DNA of 24,593 bases from contig CADAXO010000004.1 of assembly GCA_902791885.1 (NCBI GenBank), positions 1 to 24,593 on the forward strand, in the 5' to 3' direction. This stretch comes from Oscillospiraceae bacterium (GTDB lineage Bacteria > Bacillota_A > Clostridia > Saccharofermentanales > Saccharofermentanaceae). Positions 16,877 through 23,820 of this stretch are shown piece by piece. A program made the translations under genes and the position numbers. Within the stretch, counting starts at the first letter, position 1, and every line of letters begins with the position of its first letter. The notes under the pieces were generated by a model. The model did not search any database. It was not told the DNA's origin and saw nothing but the letters and a program-made list of their open reading frames with translations.

Positions 16877-18124
16877 TTACGTGTAGATTCTTCTGATTGC
16901 TACGATACCCGAACGGTCGATGGATCCGTAAACCGTTCCGTATGCTCGGCCTCTGGCATCTACGCATTGACCGTTACCGACGTAGATTCCTACGTGACCG
17001 CTGTATCCTCCCGAACCCCAGCAGACAATGTCACCGGGCATTACCTGATCTCGGGGCACCGATACTCCGACACTTGTAAGTGACTGTGAGTAGTGAGGGA
17101 GCGATATTCCCATCTGTGCGTAGCAGTAACAAACAAGACCGGAACAGTCAACCGCTGAGCTTGAGGATGCACCCCATACATAAGGTGTTCCGACCATGGA
17201 CTCCGCGATACTTGCGATCGTATAACCGTTGTTACCGTAGGAGACCCATCCGCCGCCTCCACCTCCGCCGGAAGAGGAACTGCTGCCGCCGGACGATCTT
17301 CCGCCGCCTGTATACTGAGGCCTCGGTGTAGGTGTGGGAGGCGGAGTCTGTGTCGTATAGGACATATAGACGTAGCCTTCCGTTCCGTCTTCGGCTATAA
17401 CGTGATACCACTTATCGGAAACACCGATACAGTGAAGTCTGTCTTCATCATAGAGGATTCCGACCTGCTCGGAATCTACGGACGGTTCTGCACGAAGGAT
17501 GAGGGAACCTGTATCAACCCAAACGATTCTGTCGATCGCTACCCATACCATCTCATAAGAGAGAGTATTCGTAAGTACATATCCTTCAACACCGTCATCG
17601 GTTCTGATCTTTGACCATGTGTCGCCGATACCGATTCTCGTTACGCCGTCTGCATAATCGAGAGTCTGAAGAGTTATGGAACTCATATCGGGGAATTCCT
17701 TAAGGATGGAATTCTGTGCTGCAATGTAATAAGTCGTCTCGTCGGGAGCAAAATACTGAGGATCGAGAAGCTCTACGGGAAGTCCCGCTTCATCGAAGCC
17801 CTGTACGATCGTATAAGCCTGGACATCCTGATACTCTGTATCAAGATAGCCGATCTGGAAGTCCTCGTTATAATCGGCACTTACAGTACCGCCGTTGATC
17901 CAGTAATCGTACTCACCGGCTTCAATCTCTGCCTGAACATCTTCAGGCGGAACCTCAGGATCGAACTCCTCTTCGGGATAAGTCTCGTCATATGCTGCGC
18001 GTACCTGAAGCGATGCAGCAAGGCCCTCACGAAGTCCCAAAGGGAAACATACAATGGGCAATGCCACCGAGATACAAACTATAAGTGCGACAACACTCTT
18101 TTTTGAATTATGATCGTTCTTCAT
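16877..18124 (-). CDS. secreted NlpC/P60 peptidoglycan hydrolase with SH3b domains
   Basis: A 415-residue secreted or membrane-anchored protein. An N-terminal hydrophobic segment (about 10-36) acts as signal or anchor. An acidic region follows, then two SH3b-like modules (about 145-195 and 205-258, the second with the SLILRAEPSVDSEQVG pattern), a Pro/Thr then Gly/Ser linker (about 260-295), and the NlpC/P60 domain. The nucleophile is Cys327 in AVDCSGLVCY and the general base is His377 in SGHVGIYVG. The third catalytic position, 12 residues after the His in characterised members, is Asp389 in CVDARG rather than His. Predicted role: cutting peptide stems in the wall. A -10 box and a short leader hairpin precede it. 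Confidence 0.93.
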   Translation of the reverse strand: MKNDHNSKKSVVALIVCISVALPIVCFPLGLREGLAASLQVRAAYDETYPEEEFDPEVPPEDVQAEIEAGEYDYWINGGTVSADYNEDFQIGYLDTEYQDVQAYTIVQGFDEAGLPVELLDPQYFAPDETTYYIAAQNSILKEFPDMSSITLQTLDYADGVTRIGIGDTWSKIRTDDGVEGYVLTNTLSYEMVWVAIDRIVWVDTGSLILRAEPSVDSEQVGILYDEDRLHCIGVSDKWYHVIAEDGTEGYVYMSYTTQTPPPTPTPRPQYTGGGRSSGGSSSSSGGGGGGGWVSYGNNGYTIASIAESMVGTPYVWGASSSSAVDCSGLVCYCYAQMGISLPHYSQSLTSVGVSVPRDQVMPGDIVCWGSGGYSGHVGIYVGNGQCVDARGRAYGTVYGSIDRSGIVAIRRIYT

Positions 18125-18146
18125 ACATATACTTCCATCATGGATT

Positions 18147-18191
18147 GTAGCAGAGAAATGCTACGGTCCGGTTACAATAATATCTTATTTA
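18147..18191 (-). promoter_or_regulatory. promoter region and leader hairpin of the NlpC/P60 gene
   Basis: Minus-strand TATTAT (18177-18182) lies within a 16-nt word (18176-18191) that also occurs at the rpmE promoter (2182-2197). No good -35 is visible. Downstream GTAGCA/TGCTAC (18147-18152 and 18159-18164) forms a 6-bp hairpin in the leader. Confidence 0.4.
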
Positions 18192-18225
18192 CTTCTCCAA
18201 AATGCGGAAATAAAACGGCAATCCC

Positions 18226-18621
18226 TTACCGTTCCGTGCGATACCCGATGAAATCGGCGTTCGCAATAAGTCTTCCCATATCGTCTGTCACCTTCACGGC
18301 ATAGTTCGCTATGGTCCTGCCGTTCTTGATCTGCTCCGTCTCGGCATAAAGATACTTGCCCTTACCCGGTGCGTTGAAGACAATGTTCGAGCTTAGTGTA
18401 ACGCACGCCATGGGGCCGCAGTTCGACGCTATGCCGAAAGTGTAATCTGCAAGTGTATAGATACATCCGCCCATAACGACATTGTTGCCGTTAAGGTGCT
18501 TCGTCTTGATCTCAAGCTTGGTCTTCGCGTAACCTTCCTCGATCTCCAGAATCTCGATCTCGGTGGTGTCATTCGCGTATCTGTCTGTTATGAATAATTC
18601 TCTTGTCTCTTCAGGATTCAT
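18226..18621 (-). CDS. PaaI-family hotdog thioesterase
   Basis: A 131-residue single-hotdog protein starting MNPEETRELFITDRYAND. The core HLNGNNVVMGGCIYTLADYTFGIASN is the PaaI-type catalytic helix region. The usual H-G-G is M-G-G here, while the Asn and the later Asp of LADYTF are kept. PaaI enzymes hydrolyse acyl- or aryl-CoA thioesters as tetramers; the substrate here is unknown. The start at 18621 is chosen over the open frame to 18699, because the extension would read through a terminator stem and the 3' end of the structured RNA gene. There is no Shine-Dalgarno sequence, and TATAAT is 7 nt upstream. Confidence 0.88.
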   Translation of the reverse strand: MNPEETRELFITDRYANDTTEIEILEIEEGYAKTKLEIKTKHLNGNNVVMGGCIYTLADYTFGIASNCGPMACVTLSSNIVFNAPGKGKYLYAETEQIKNGRTIANYAVKVTDDMGRLIANADFIGYRTER

Positions 18622-18628
18622 AGCTTTT

Positions 18629-18634
18629 ATTATA
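18629..18634 (-). promoter_or_regulatory. -10 box of the thioesterase gene (leaderless)
   Basis: Minus-strand TATAAT, 7 nt before the ATG at 18621. It lies two bases after the T-run of the upstream terminator, so a -35 would fall inside the terminator stem-loop (TTACGC at 18652-18657, weak). Confidence 0.55.
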
Positions 18635-18636
18635 TC

Positions 18637-18668
18637 AAAAAAGCGGTGACCGCGTAAGCGATCACCGC
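18637..18668 (-). terminator. intrinsic terminator of the large ncRNA
   Basis: GCGGTGA pairs with TCACCGC (18662-18668 with 18643-18649), a C/A mismatch and an inner CGC/GCG stem with a GTAA-type loop follow, then six T at 18642-18637 on the minus strand. Confidence 0.92.
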
Positions 18669-19245
18669 ATATGAAAGCTCCAGCGAACCATAAACTCAAT
18701 TTCCGTCCATCAGCGCCCTTTCAATTACCTCCCGAGCTTCCTGACATCGCAACGACTACACTTGACTGTATCGACTTAAAACATTACACCGTTACTTACT
18801 CGCATCTCCCATTCACCGCATATTCCAAATTGCTTCTTCCCGTATACCGTCAGGCGTCCGATTATGTCAAGTCACCCGCTGCCATATACAATACCGGCTA
18901 CTCGGTTTGCACGAACCGATGTAACATCCGTCGTACCTCGGAATCTACCTGTCGGCTATGACATCTCATAAGCTCGCGGATCGAAATCCGAATCAACTAA
19001 TCAGTTACAACCTGCGACTTGTAAGTGGGTTACTTCCACTCCGTCAATCGCTGTGCTCGTATTTCCTTCCTCTTATCCAAGACTCTGCTTCGTTCCCACC
19101 GGATCCCATGTTCTGTGAACAGTTCTCCGATACGTTTCTTCGGCTTCGCCTCCGGTCTCCCTTTGGTTCAACCCCGCGCCCGCTTCGACTTAAGGTAAGG
19201 CGGCCTCCGTGTCCGAATACTTTGTCTTCAGTATTCCCTGGAGCT
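18637..19245 (-). ncRNA. large structured non-coding RNA, about 609 nt, class undetermined
   Basis: A stand-alone RNA gene. A promoter (19252-19280) predicts +1 at 19245. The first eight bases AGCTCCAG (19245-19238) pair perfectly with CTGGAGCT (18683-18676), closing the whole molecule. An intrinsic terminator follows at once. Inside are many local stems: 7 bp at 19215-19236, GTTC/GAAC-type at 19109-19121, 5 bp at 19024-19040, a UUCG-capped 5-bp stem at 18977-18990, 5 bp at 18957-18970 and 6 bp at 18902-18919. Unpaired stretches on this strand are purine-rich, as in large ribozyme-like RNAs. Open frames on either strand have no ribosome binding site or recognisable protein. The length is that of OLE and ROOL RNAs, but neither could be confirmed by eye. 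RNase P RNA and tmRNA hallmarks are absent. Confidence 0.8.
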
Positions 19246-19251
19246 ACCTTA

Positions 19252-19280
19252 ATAGTACTATGGAAGCTTTGTAACAACAA
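19252..19280 (-). promoter_or_regulatory. promoter of the large ncRNA
   Basis: Minus-strand TTGTTG (19275-19280), 17-bp spacer, TACTAT (19252-19257). The predicted +1 falls on the first base of the closing helix. Confidence 0.65.
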
Positions 19281-19329
19281 TGTCACATAAGCCACAATAT
19301 AAGGGGAAATAATTAGTTCTTATTACGGG

Positions 19330-19358
19330 TAGTCAGTATGTTACAACCGTGTTATAAT
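19330..19358 (+). promoter_or_regulatory. promoter directly followed by a terminator
   Basis: TAGTCA (19330-19335), 17-bp spacer, TATAAT (19353-19358). The predicted +1 near 19365 is at the foot of the terminator hairpin at 19367. Confidence 0.55.
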
Positions 19359-19366
19359 GAATATGT

Positions 19367-19391
19367 TGCGGGTGTGGATCCCGCATTTTTT
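19367..19391 (+). terminator. intrinsic terminator at the start of a plus-strand transcript
   Basis: TGCGGG (19367-19372) pairs with CCCGCA (19380-19385), 7-nt loop, then six T (19386-19391). There is no gene on this strand between the ncRNA locus and the hairpin, so it acts on the transcript of the adjacent promoter. Confidence 0.75.
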
Positions 19392-19408
19392 ATTGCCTGA
19401 ATTCAAGG

Positions 19409-19414
19409 TATAAT
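19409..19414 (+). promoter_or_regulatory. -10 box for the MscS-family channel gene
   Basis: TATAAT 32 nt before the ATG, giving a leader of about 26 nt with an AAGAGG ribosome binding site. The -35 is weak (T-rich). Confidence 0.45.
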
Positions 19415-19446
19415 CAAAGCATCAAGCGAACAAGAGGTATTATATC

Positions 19447-20508
19447 ATGTACGACGCTTTGGAGAAATGGATCATCGAGATGCTGGGCGAAGGCCTTCTT
19501 TCCGGTATTCTCATAAGCCTCATCAAGATAATATTTTCGGCGCTTTTCGCCGCAGTGATCTATCTTATCCTCAAGATCACAAATTCATTATTCATGAACA
19601 AGTCCAGATATGAAGCTGTTAAGAAAACCGCTTCTTCCGTATCTGCCAAGAACGTGATCTTCAAGACCGCCGTATTCGTATTCTTCGTTTCTTTCTACGA
19701 AGTGATCCCCGTGATATCGACCATCGGAAGTCTCATCATCCTGATGATGATCGTCTGCGATATTCTCGACGTTATCAACGACGTTTATCAGATCCATAAG
19801 ATATCAAAGCAGCGTCCTATCAAGGGCATACTCTCAGTCGTTAAAGTAGCGGTCTGCATACTTCTCGGCATCATACTGATCTCGACTCTTCTTAACCAGA
19901 ATCCGATCGTTCTTATCTCCGGATTCGGTGCGTTCACGGCCGTAATCTCACTCGTATTTAAGGATGCGATCGTAGGTCTTGTAGCAGGAATACAGATCAC
20001 ATCCGAGCACATGTTCGAGATCGGCGACTGGATCTCCATCCCTTCCCTCGGAGTCGAAGGCGAGGTCAAGGATATCGCCCTCATCACAGTCAAGATCCAG
20101 GGCTTCGACAACATCATGCACACAGTGCCCACCAGCACTTTCCAGACGACCAACTTTAAGAACTGGCACAAGACAGTAAGAAATAAGATGCGTCAGGTTA
20201 AGTTCATGCTGACGATCGATCCCGATTCAGTAGTTATGCAGGGCGAGGAAACGAACCTTACTTTATGGCGTCACAAGGTCCTCGACATGATCAAAGCAGA
20301 CCCTCATTACAGGGAGGGATTCGCGACTCAGTGCAGGACTCAGGGAGCAACAAACGGACTCGGTCTTCCGGTAGAGATCTACTACACGACAGACATAGTC
20401 GACTACGATTCATACTGCGACTATGTATCCACTTTCGGAAGCAACGTAACGGCTCTTCTTAAGGACTATGAGCTTAAAGCTTTCAGGACTTCTTCCGTAA
20501 TGAACTGA
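19447..20508 (+). CDS. MscS-family mechanosensitive channel (YbdG/YnaI-like)
   Basis: A 353-residue membrane protein with helices at about 15-45, 70-105 and 128-150, followed by the pore-lining segment and a soluble beta domain. The segment LISGFGAFTAVISLVFKDAI is the MscS TM3 and pore motif. VAGIQITSEHMFEIGDWIS and VEGEVKDIALITVKIQGFDN match the MscS beta domain, and TVPTSTFQTTNFKNW the following conserved region. The long post-pore domain and the GDWI form are closest to the YbdG and YnaI branch. These channels release solutes on hypo-osmotic shock. The start has an AAGAGGT site 9 nt upstream. The 3' end overlaps the convergent two-helix gene by 26 bp. Confidence 0.93.
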   Translation: MYDALEKWIIEMLGEGLLSGILISLIKIIFSALFAAVIYLILKITNSLFMNKSRYEAVKKTASSVSAKNVIFKTAVFVFFVSFYEVIPVISTIGSLIILMMIVCDILDVINDVYQIHKISKQRPIKGILSVVKVAVCILLGIILISTLLNQNPIVLISGFGAFTAVISLVFKDAIVGLVAGIQITSEHMFEIGDWISIPSLGVEGEVKDIALITVKIQGFDNIMHTVPTSTFQTTNFKNWHKTVRNKMRQVKFMLTIDPDSVVMQGEETNLTLWRHKVLDMIKADPHYREGFATQCRTQGATNGLGLPVEIYYTTDIVDYDSYCDYVSTFGSNVTALLKDYELKAFRTSSVMN

Positions 20509-20839
20509 CGATCCTGTCCCTCATCTTGTACATCGCCTGCACGCTGTTCTCGAGGAAGTAGTAGTGCATGACATACGGCACGAGAAGTATGAGGAACATT
20601 CCGCAGAATATAAGTATCTGAAGTGACGGCGATAAGAGGCACACATAAAGTGCGCCCATCTCAAGCAGAGCGAAAAGCACGGTCACGATAAGGTGTATGA
20701 ACCTCTCGTGCTGGAAGTATCCTATCTTCAATTCGAATTCAGAAAGAACTTCCTTTGTGCGTTCAAGGCTTGCACCTTCAAGTTCCGTGTCGATGAAGCT
20801 TTGAACTTCCGCCATATACGCCTGAATATATTTCTTCAT
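20483..20839 (-). CDS. two-helix membrane protein of unknown function
   Basis: A 118-residue protein. The N-terminal half is a charged amphipathic helix region (MKKYIQAYMAEVQSFIDTEL and onward), followed by two transmembrane helices at about 46-68 and 71-93 and a basic tail ending SSLRKKS. I do not recognise a family. It is the last gene of the dinB operon: its ATG overlaps the radical SAM gene stop by 4 nt. Its 3' end runs 26 bp into the convergent channel gene, with no terminator hairpin in the overlap, so the two transcripts probably form antisense ends. Confidence 0.75.
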   Translation of the reverse strand: MKKYIQAYMAEVQSFIDTELEGASLERTKEVLSEFELKIGYFQHERFIHLIVTVLFALLEMGALYVCLLSPSLQILIFCGMFLILLVPYVMHYYFLENSVQAMYKMRDRIVSSLRKKS

Positions 20840-21714
20840 AAAAGATCCTTAAATCTCCTGTTGATGTAGTTAACGACCTGTCTTTTATTCGCTGTCCATA
20901 AGGGTGCCGTAAGAAGCCTTTTCGGACCGTCTCCCGTAAGCCTGTGGATCACGACATTCTCGGGCACGACTTCAAGAGCACGGCTTACAATATCAAAATA
21001 CTCCTCGCATGTAAGAACCGCAATCTTCCCTTCCTCATAAAGCTTCCCGTAACGCGTTCCTTTAAGCACATAAAGGCATGTGAACTTAAGGCCGTCTGTT
21101 CCCGCATCAACGGCATGCTTCACGCTTTGTATCATCATGTCGGACGACTCTCCCGGAAGCCCGAAAATGATGTGTGTTATCACATTGATATTAAGACTTT
21201 TAAGCTTCTTTACGGCCTCATCGTAAACTTCGGTCTTATACCCTCTTCCGAAGCTTTCCGCGACAGCATCATCAGAAGTCTGAAGCCCGAGTTCGACGAA
21301 GAGCGGGATCTTCTTTGACGTATCGCCGAGCACTCTTAGGATATCGTCAGGAAGGCAGTCGGGCCTCGTTCCTATCGAGATCGCTTCCACCTTCTCATGA
21401 GACGCCGCTTCATCGAGTGCCGCCTTAAGGTAAGAGGCGTCGCAGTAGGTGCTCGTGAAGCTTTGAAAGTAAGCTATATAACCCGTGTCATCCGGCACCT
21501 TCGAAGAGAGCAGGTTAATAGCGGAATCGATCTGAACTTTCACGGGCATCTTACAGGAAGAAGCGAACTCGCCCGAGCCTCCCGCAGAGCAGAAAGCGCA
21601 GCCTTCAGTCCCGCACCTGCCGTCGCGGTTGGGGCACGTTACATCAAGGCTTATCCCCGCCTTGTACATCTTGTGTCCGAATCTTTCCTTAAAGTACTTT
21701 CCTGCAGTGATCAC
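20836..21714 (-). CDS. TIGR01212-family radical SAM protein (YhcC-like)
   Basis: A 292-residue radical SAM enzyme. The 4Fe-4S ligands are Cys27, Cys39 and Cys42 in the YhcC layout, where the usual CxxxCxxC is expanded (TCPNRDGRCGTEGCAFC). An extra Cys34 lies between. Further family features are YFQSFTSTY, SIGTRPDCLPDD, VELGLQTSDD, NVITHIIFGLPGES and the C-terminal HRLTGDGPK stretch. No reaction is firmly known for the family. The start is GTG at 21714 inside the dinB stop (GTGA overlap), and its stop overlaps the next start (ATGA), so three genes are read as one translationally coupled unit. Confidence 0.92.
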   Translation of the reverse strand: MITAGKYFKERFGHKMYKAGISLDVTCPNRDGRCGTEGCAFCSAGGSGEFASSCKMPVKVQIDSAINLLSSKVPDDTGYIAYFQSFTSTYCDASYLKAALDEAASHEKVEAISIGTRPDCLPDDILRVLGDTSKKIPLFVELGLQTSDDAVAESFGRGYKTEVYDEAVKKLKSLNINVITHIIFGLPGESSDMMIQSVKHAVDAGTDGLKFTCLYVLKGTRYGKLYEEGKIAVLTCEEYFDIVSRALEVVPENVVIHRLTGDGPKRLLTAPLWTANKRQVVNYINRRFKDLL

Positions 21715-22964
21715 TGGAACGGATTCCTCTTCCCTTCCGTTATTCCTCCGTCGTAGAATTCGGGGTCGTAATTCGGACTCATTATGCCGTCCATCTCGGC
21801 GCAGCTTCTCACGGTCCCGTCACCGAATCTTCTGTTAATGTCGTCTATCGCTTTGGCAAGCTTAGTGTCCTCTTCGCGGTTTCTCTCCTCCTCGGGAAAA
21901 AGCGACATCTGAATGCCGCTTCCTTCGGGGATCAGCTTCGTGCACCTTACACCCACGCTTCTTACCGCGCTGTGCCAGTCATAGGACTCATCGAAAAGCT
22001 CCATCGCGGTCTCGTAGATAACCTTTTCGCTCTGGGTGGGCTCGAACAGCATACGCTGGTGCTCGAATGTGTAAAGATCCTTGTCCCTTACCGTGATCTG
22101 CACGCAGGTGCCGAGGAGTTTGTGCTTACGAAGGCGCGATGCGACGGATGCGCTCAATGTACGGAATGTGCCCGCAGCCTGCCTTCTGTTAAGGATGTCC
22201 GCAGGCGTAGTCATGGAGTTGCCGATAGATTTATACTCACGCTCGTAATCGGCGGGAGCCACCGGAGAATCATCGATGCCGTTGCTGTAAAGCCACAGCA
22301 TGTCGCCCGCCTTGCCGAGGTAATCTTTGAGAAAATCCCTGTTTGAATTCGCGATGTCGCCTATGGTCCTGATGTTGACCTCGTGAAGCTTCGCTGCCGT
22401 GGCGCCTCCGACGAACAGAAGGTCCGCAGCAGGCAGGGGCCATACGACTTCCCTGAAGTTCTCCTCGGTTATAACCGTGGTGGCATCGGGCTTTTTGTAG
22501 TCGGATCCGAGCTTCGCGAAGATCTTGTTGAAACTGACTCCTATCGAACACGTAAGCTTTAATTCGTCACGGACTCTTTTTCGTATCGAGTCCGCAAGCT
22601 CACGCGGATCCCTGTCTCCTATAACATCCGTGAGATCCACCCAGCACTCGTCCATGCCGAAAGGCTCGACCTTATCGGAGTACTCCTCGTACATGGCACG
22701 AAGCTTTCCCGAATAGAATGCGTACTTATCGTAGTGGCTGCTTACTTTCACAAGATCAGGGCACTTCTGCTCCGCCTGCCAGATTGCTTCGGCAGTTTTT
22801 ACTCCCGCCTTCTTGGCAAGTTCGTTTCTTGCAAGTATAATACCGTGGCGCTTACTGGCGTCACCGGTCACGGCCATCGGGACATTTCTGTACTCGGGAT
22901 GGGCTACCATCTCCACAGAGGCAAAAAAACAATTCTGATCAATGTGAAAAATTGTTCGTTTCAT
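21711..22964 (-). CDS. dinB: Y-family DNA polymerase IV
   Basis: A 417-residue error-prone translesion polymerase. Catalytic acids are Asp9 in HIDQNCFFASVE and Asp105-Glu106 in GMDECWVD. SIGVSFNKIFAKLGSDYKKP is the palm signature, with a helix-hairpin-helix stretch near FVGGATAAKLHEVNIRTIGDIA and a little-finger domain after it. A clamp-binding motif IQMSLF lies close to the C-terminus. The steric-gate region has two Phe (13-14). Length is slightly above E. coli Pol IV because of an extended tail. The ATG at 22964 has no Shine-Dalgarno sequence and TATAAT 8 nt upstream. No clear LexA operator is seen. It heads the operon with the radical SAM and two-helix genes. Confidence 0.96.
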   Translation of the reverse strand: MKRTIFHIDQNCFFASVEMVAHPEYRNVPMAVTGDASKRHGIILARNELAKKAGVKTAEAIWQAEQKCPDLVKVSSHYDKYAFYSGKLRAMYEEYSDKVEPFGMDECWVDLTDVIGDRDPRELADSIRKRVRDELKLTCSIGVSFNKIFAKLGSDYKKPDATTVITEENFREVVWPLPAADLLFVGGATAAKLHEVNIRTIGDIANSNRDFLKDYLGKAGDMLWLYSNGIDDSPVAPADYEREYKSIGNSMTTPADILNRRQAAGTFRTLSASVASRLRKHKLLGTCVQITVRDKDLYTFEHQRMLFEPTQSEKVIYETAMELFDESYDWHSAVRSVGVRCTKLIPEGSGIQMSLFPEEERNREEDTKLAKAIDDINRRFGDGTVRSCAEMDGIMSPNYDPEFYDGGITEGKRNPFQ

Positions 22965-22972
22965 ACTTTTAT

Positions 22973-22978
22973 ATTATA
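22973..22978 (-). promoter_or_regulatory. -10 box of the dinB operon (near-leaderless)
   Basis: Minus-strand TATAAT, 8 nt before the dinB ATG, predicting about 2 nt of leader. The -35 region has no good match. Confidence 0.55.
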
Positions 22979-22998
22979 TAAACATTCTGTGAATTGTG

Positions 22999-23026
22999 TT
23001 GTTTTTTTGAGTTGCGATGTTATAAT
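22999..23026 (+). promoter_or_regulatory. promoter of the response regulator gene
   Basis: TTGTTT (22999-23004), 16-bp spacer, TATAAT (23021-23026). The predicted leader is about 60 nt. Confidence 0.55.
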
Positions 23027-23091
23027 GTGATTGTAATTATCAAAAATTATATAGAAATTAACTTGCAATGTCTGATAAGGGGGACAAACAT

Positions 23092-23802
23092 ATGGACCAG
23101 AGCAGAGTTCTTCTCGTAGATGACGATACCGATATCCTCGAGATCAATAAAGCATTCCTTGAGGGCGAGGGTTACGAAGTATCGACTGCGACCACTATCG
23201 CTCAGACTATGGAGAAGGTACAGACACACAACTTCGACTGTATCGTGCTCGACGTAATGCTTCCTGACGGAAGCGCTTTCGAGCTTCCTCCCAAGATCCA
23301 GGTATATTCCAATGCACCTATCATCTTCCTCACTGCCAGAGAGCAGGCTGAAGATAAGGTAACAGGATTTAAGTCAGGTGCTGACGACTATATCACGAAG
23401 CCTTATTCACTTCCTGAGTTGTCTTTGAGAATCAACGCACACATCAGACGTAACATGAAGTCTGAAGGATTCCTTATGGAGTTCCCGCCTCTCAAGATCA
23501 ACATCAAGACACGTGAGGTTACATTGAAGGATGTTCCTGTTCATCTCACAAACAGAGAGTTCGATATCCTGAGACTTCTTGCCGAGACACCGAACGTTAT
23601 CGTTCCTTTCGCAAGGATCTACTCACATGTATGGGGTGACGACACACCTTGTGACAACCACCTCGTAATGGTTAACATCTCTTACCTCCGTAAGAAGATG
23701 GACAAGATCGCTCCTGATATCACATTCGTTAAGACAGAATGGGGAATCGGTTATTCATTCGCTAATCCTCCGGTAAAGAACAGTCTTCATAACGAATTCT
23801 GA
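23092..23802 (+). CDS. OmpR/PhoB-family response regulator
   Basis: A 236-residue two-component regulator. The receiver domain (about 1-115) has acidic pocket Asp10-12, phospho-acceptor Asp54 in VLDVMLPDG, the TAREQ switch Thr and Lys103 in YITKP. The C-terminal winged-helix domain (about 130-225) has LTNREFDILRLLAE and VNISYLRKKM, with EWGIGYSF at the end. The start at 23092 is preferred over the in-frame ATG at 23068 because GGGGG lies 9 nt upstream and the receiver strand then starts normally. The stop is 18 nt before the membrane sensor gene, so the pair forms one operon and most likely one phosphorelay. Confidence 0.96.
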   Translation: MDQSRVLLVDDDTDILEINKAFLEGEGYEVSTATTIAQTMEKVQTHNFDCIVLDVMLPDGSAFELPPKIQVYSNAPIIFLTAREQAEDKVTGFKSGADDYITKPYSLPELSLRINAHIRRNMKSEGFLMEFPPLKINIKTREVTLKDVPVHLTNREFDILRLLAETPNVIVPFARIYSHVWGDDTPCDNHLVMVNISYLRKKMDKIAPDITFVKTEWGIGYSFANPPVKNSLHNEF

Positions 23803-23820
23803 TCCCGGTACACTTTATGA

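Noticed and set aside
18622..18699. Upstream extension of the thioesterase frame to 18699
   Set aside because: It would translate through the terminator stem and the 3' end of the ncRNA, and the normal family start is at 18621.
18637..19245. RNase P RNA, tmRNA, rRNA or group II intron
   Set aside because: The conserved RNase P core (GAGGAAAGTCC-type), the tRNA-like ends and resume frame of tmRNA, rRNA core sequences and group II domain V were not found.
18671..19290. Two plus-strand open frames of 96 and 110 codons and a minus-strand frame of 83 codons over the large ncRNA locus
   Set aside because: None has a ribosome binding site, a recognisable domain or membrane pattern. They lie within a region with its own promoter, closing helix and terminator, which fits an RNA gene better.
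22965..23010. LexA/SOS operator before dinB
   Set aside because: No GAAC-N4-GTTC-type palindrome; only the near-match GAATGTTT is present.
23068..23091. Response regulator start at 23068
   Set aside because: No ribosome binding site; the GGGGG stretch places the start at 23092.
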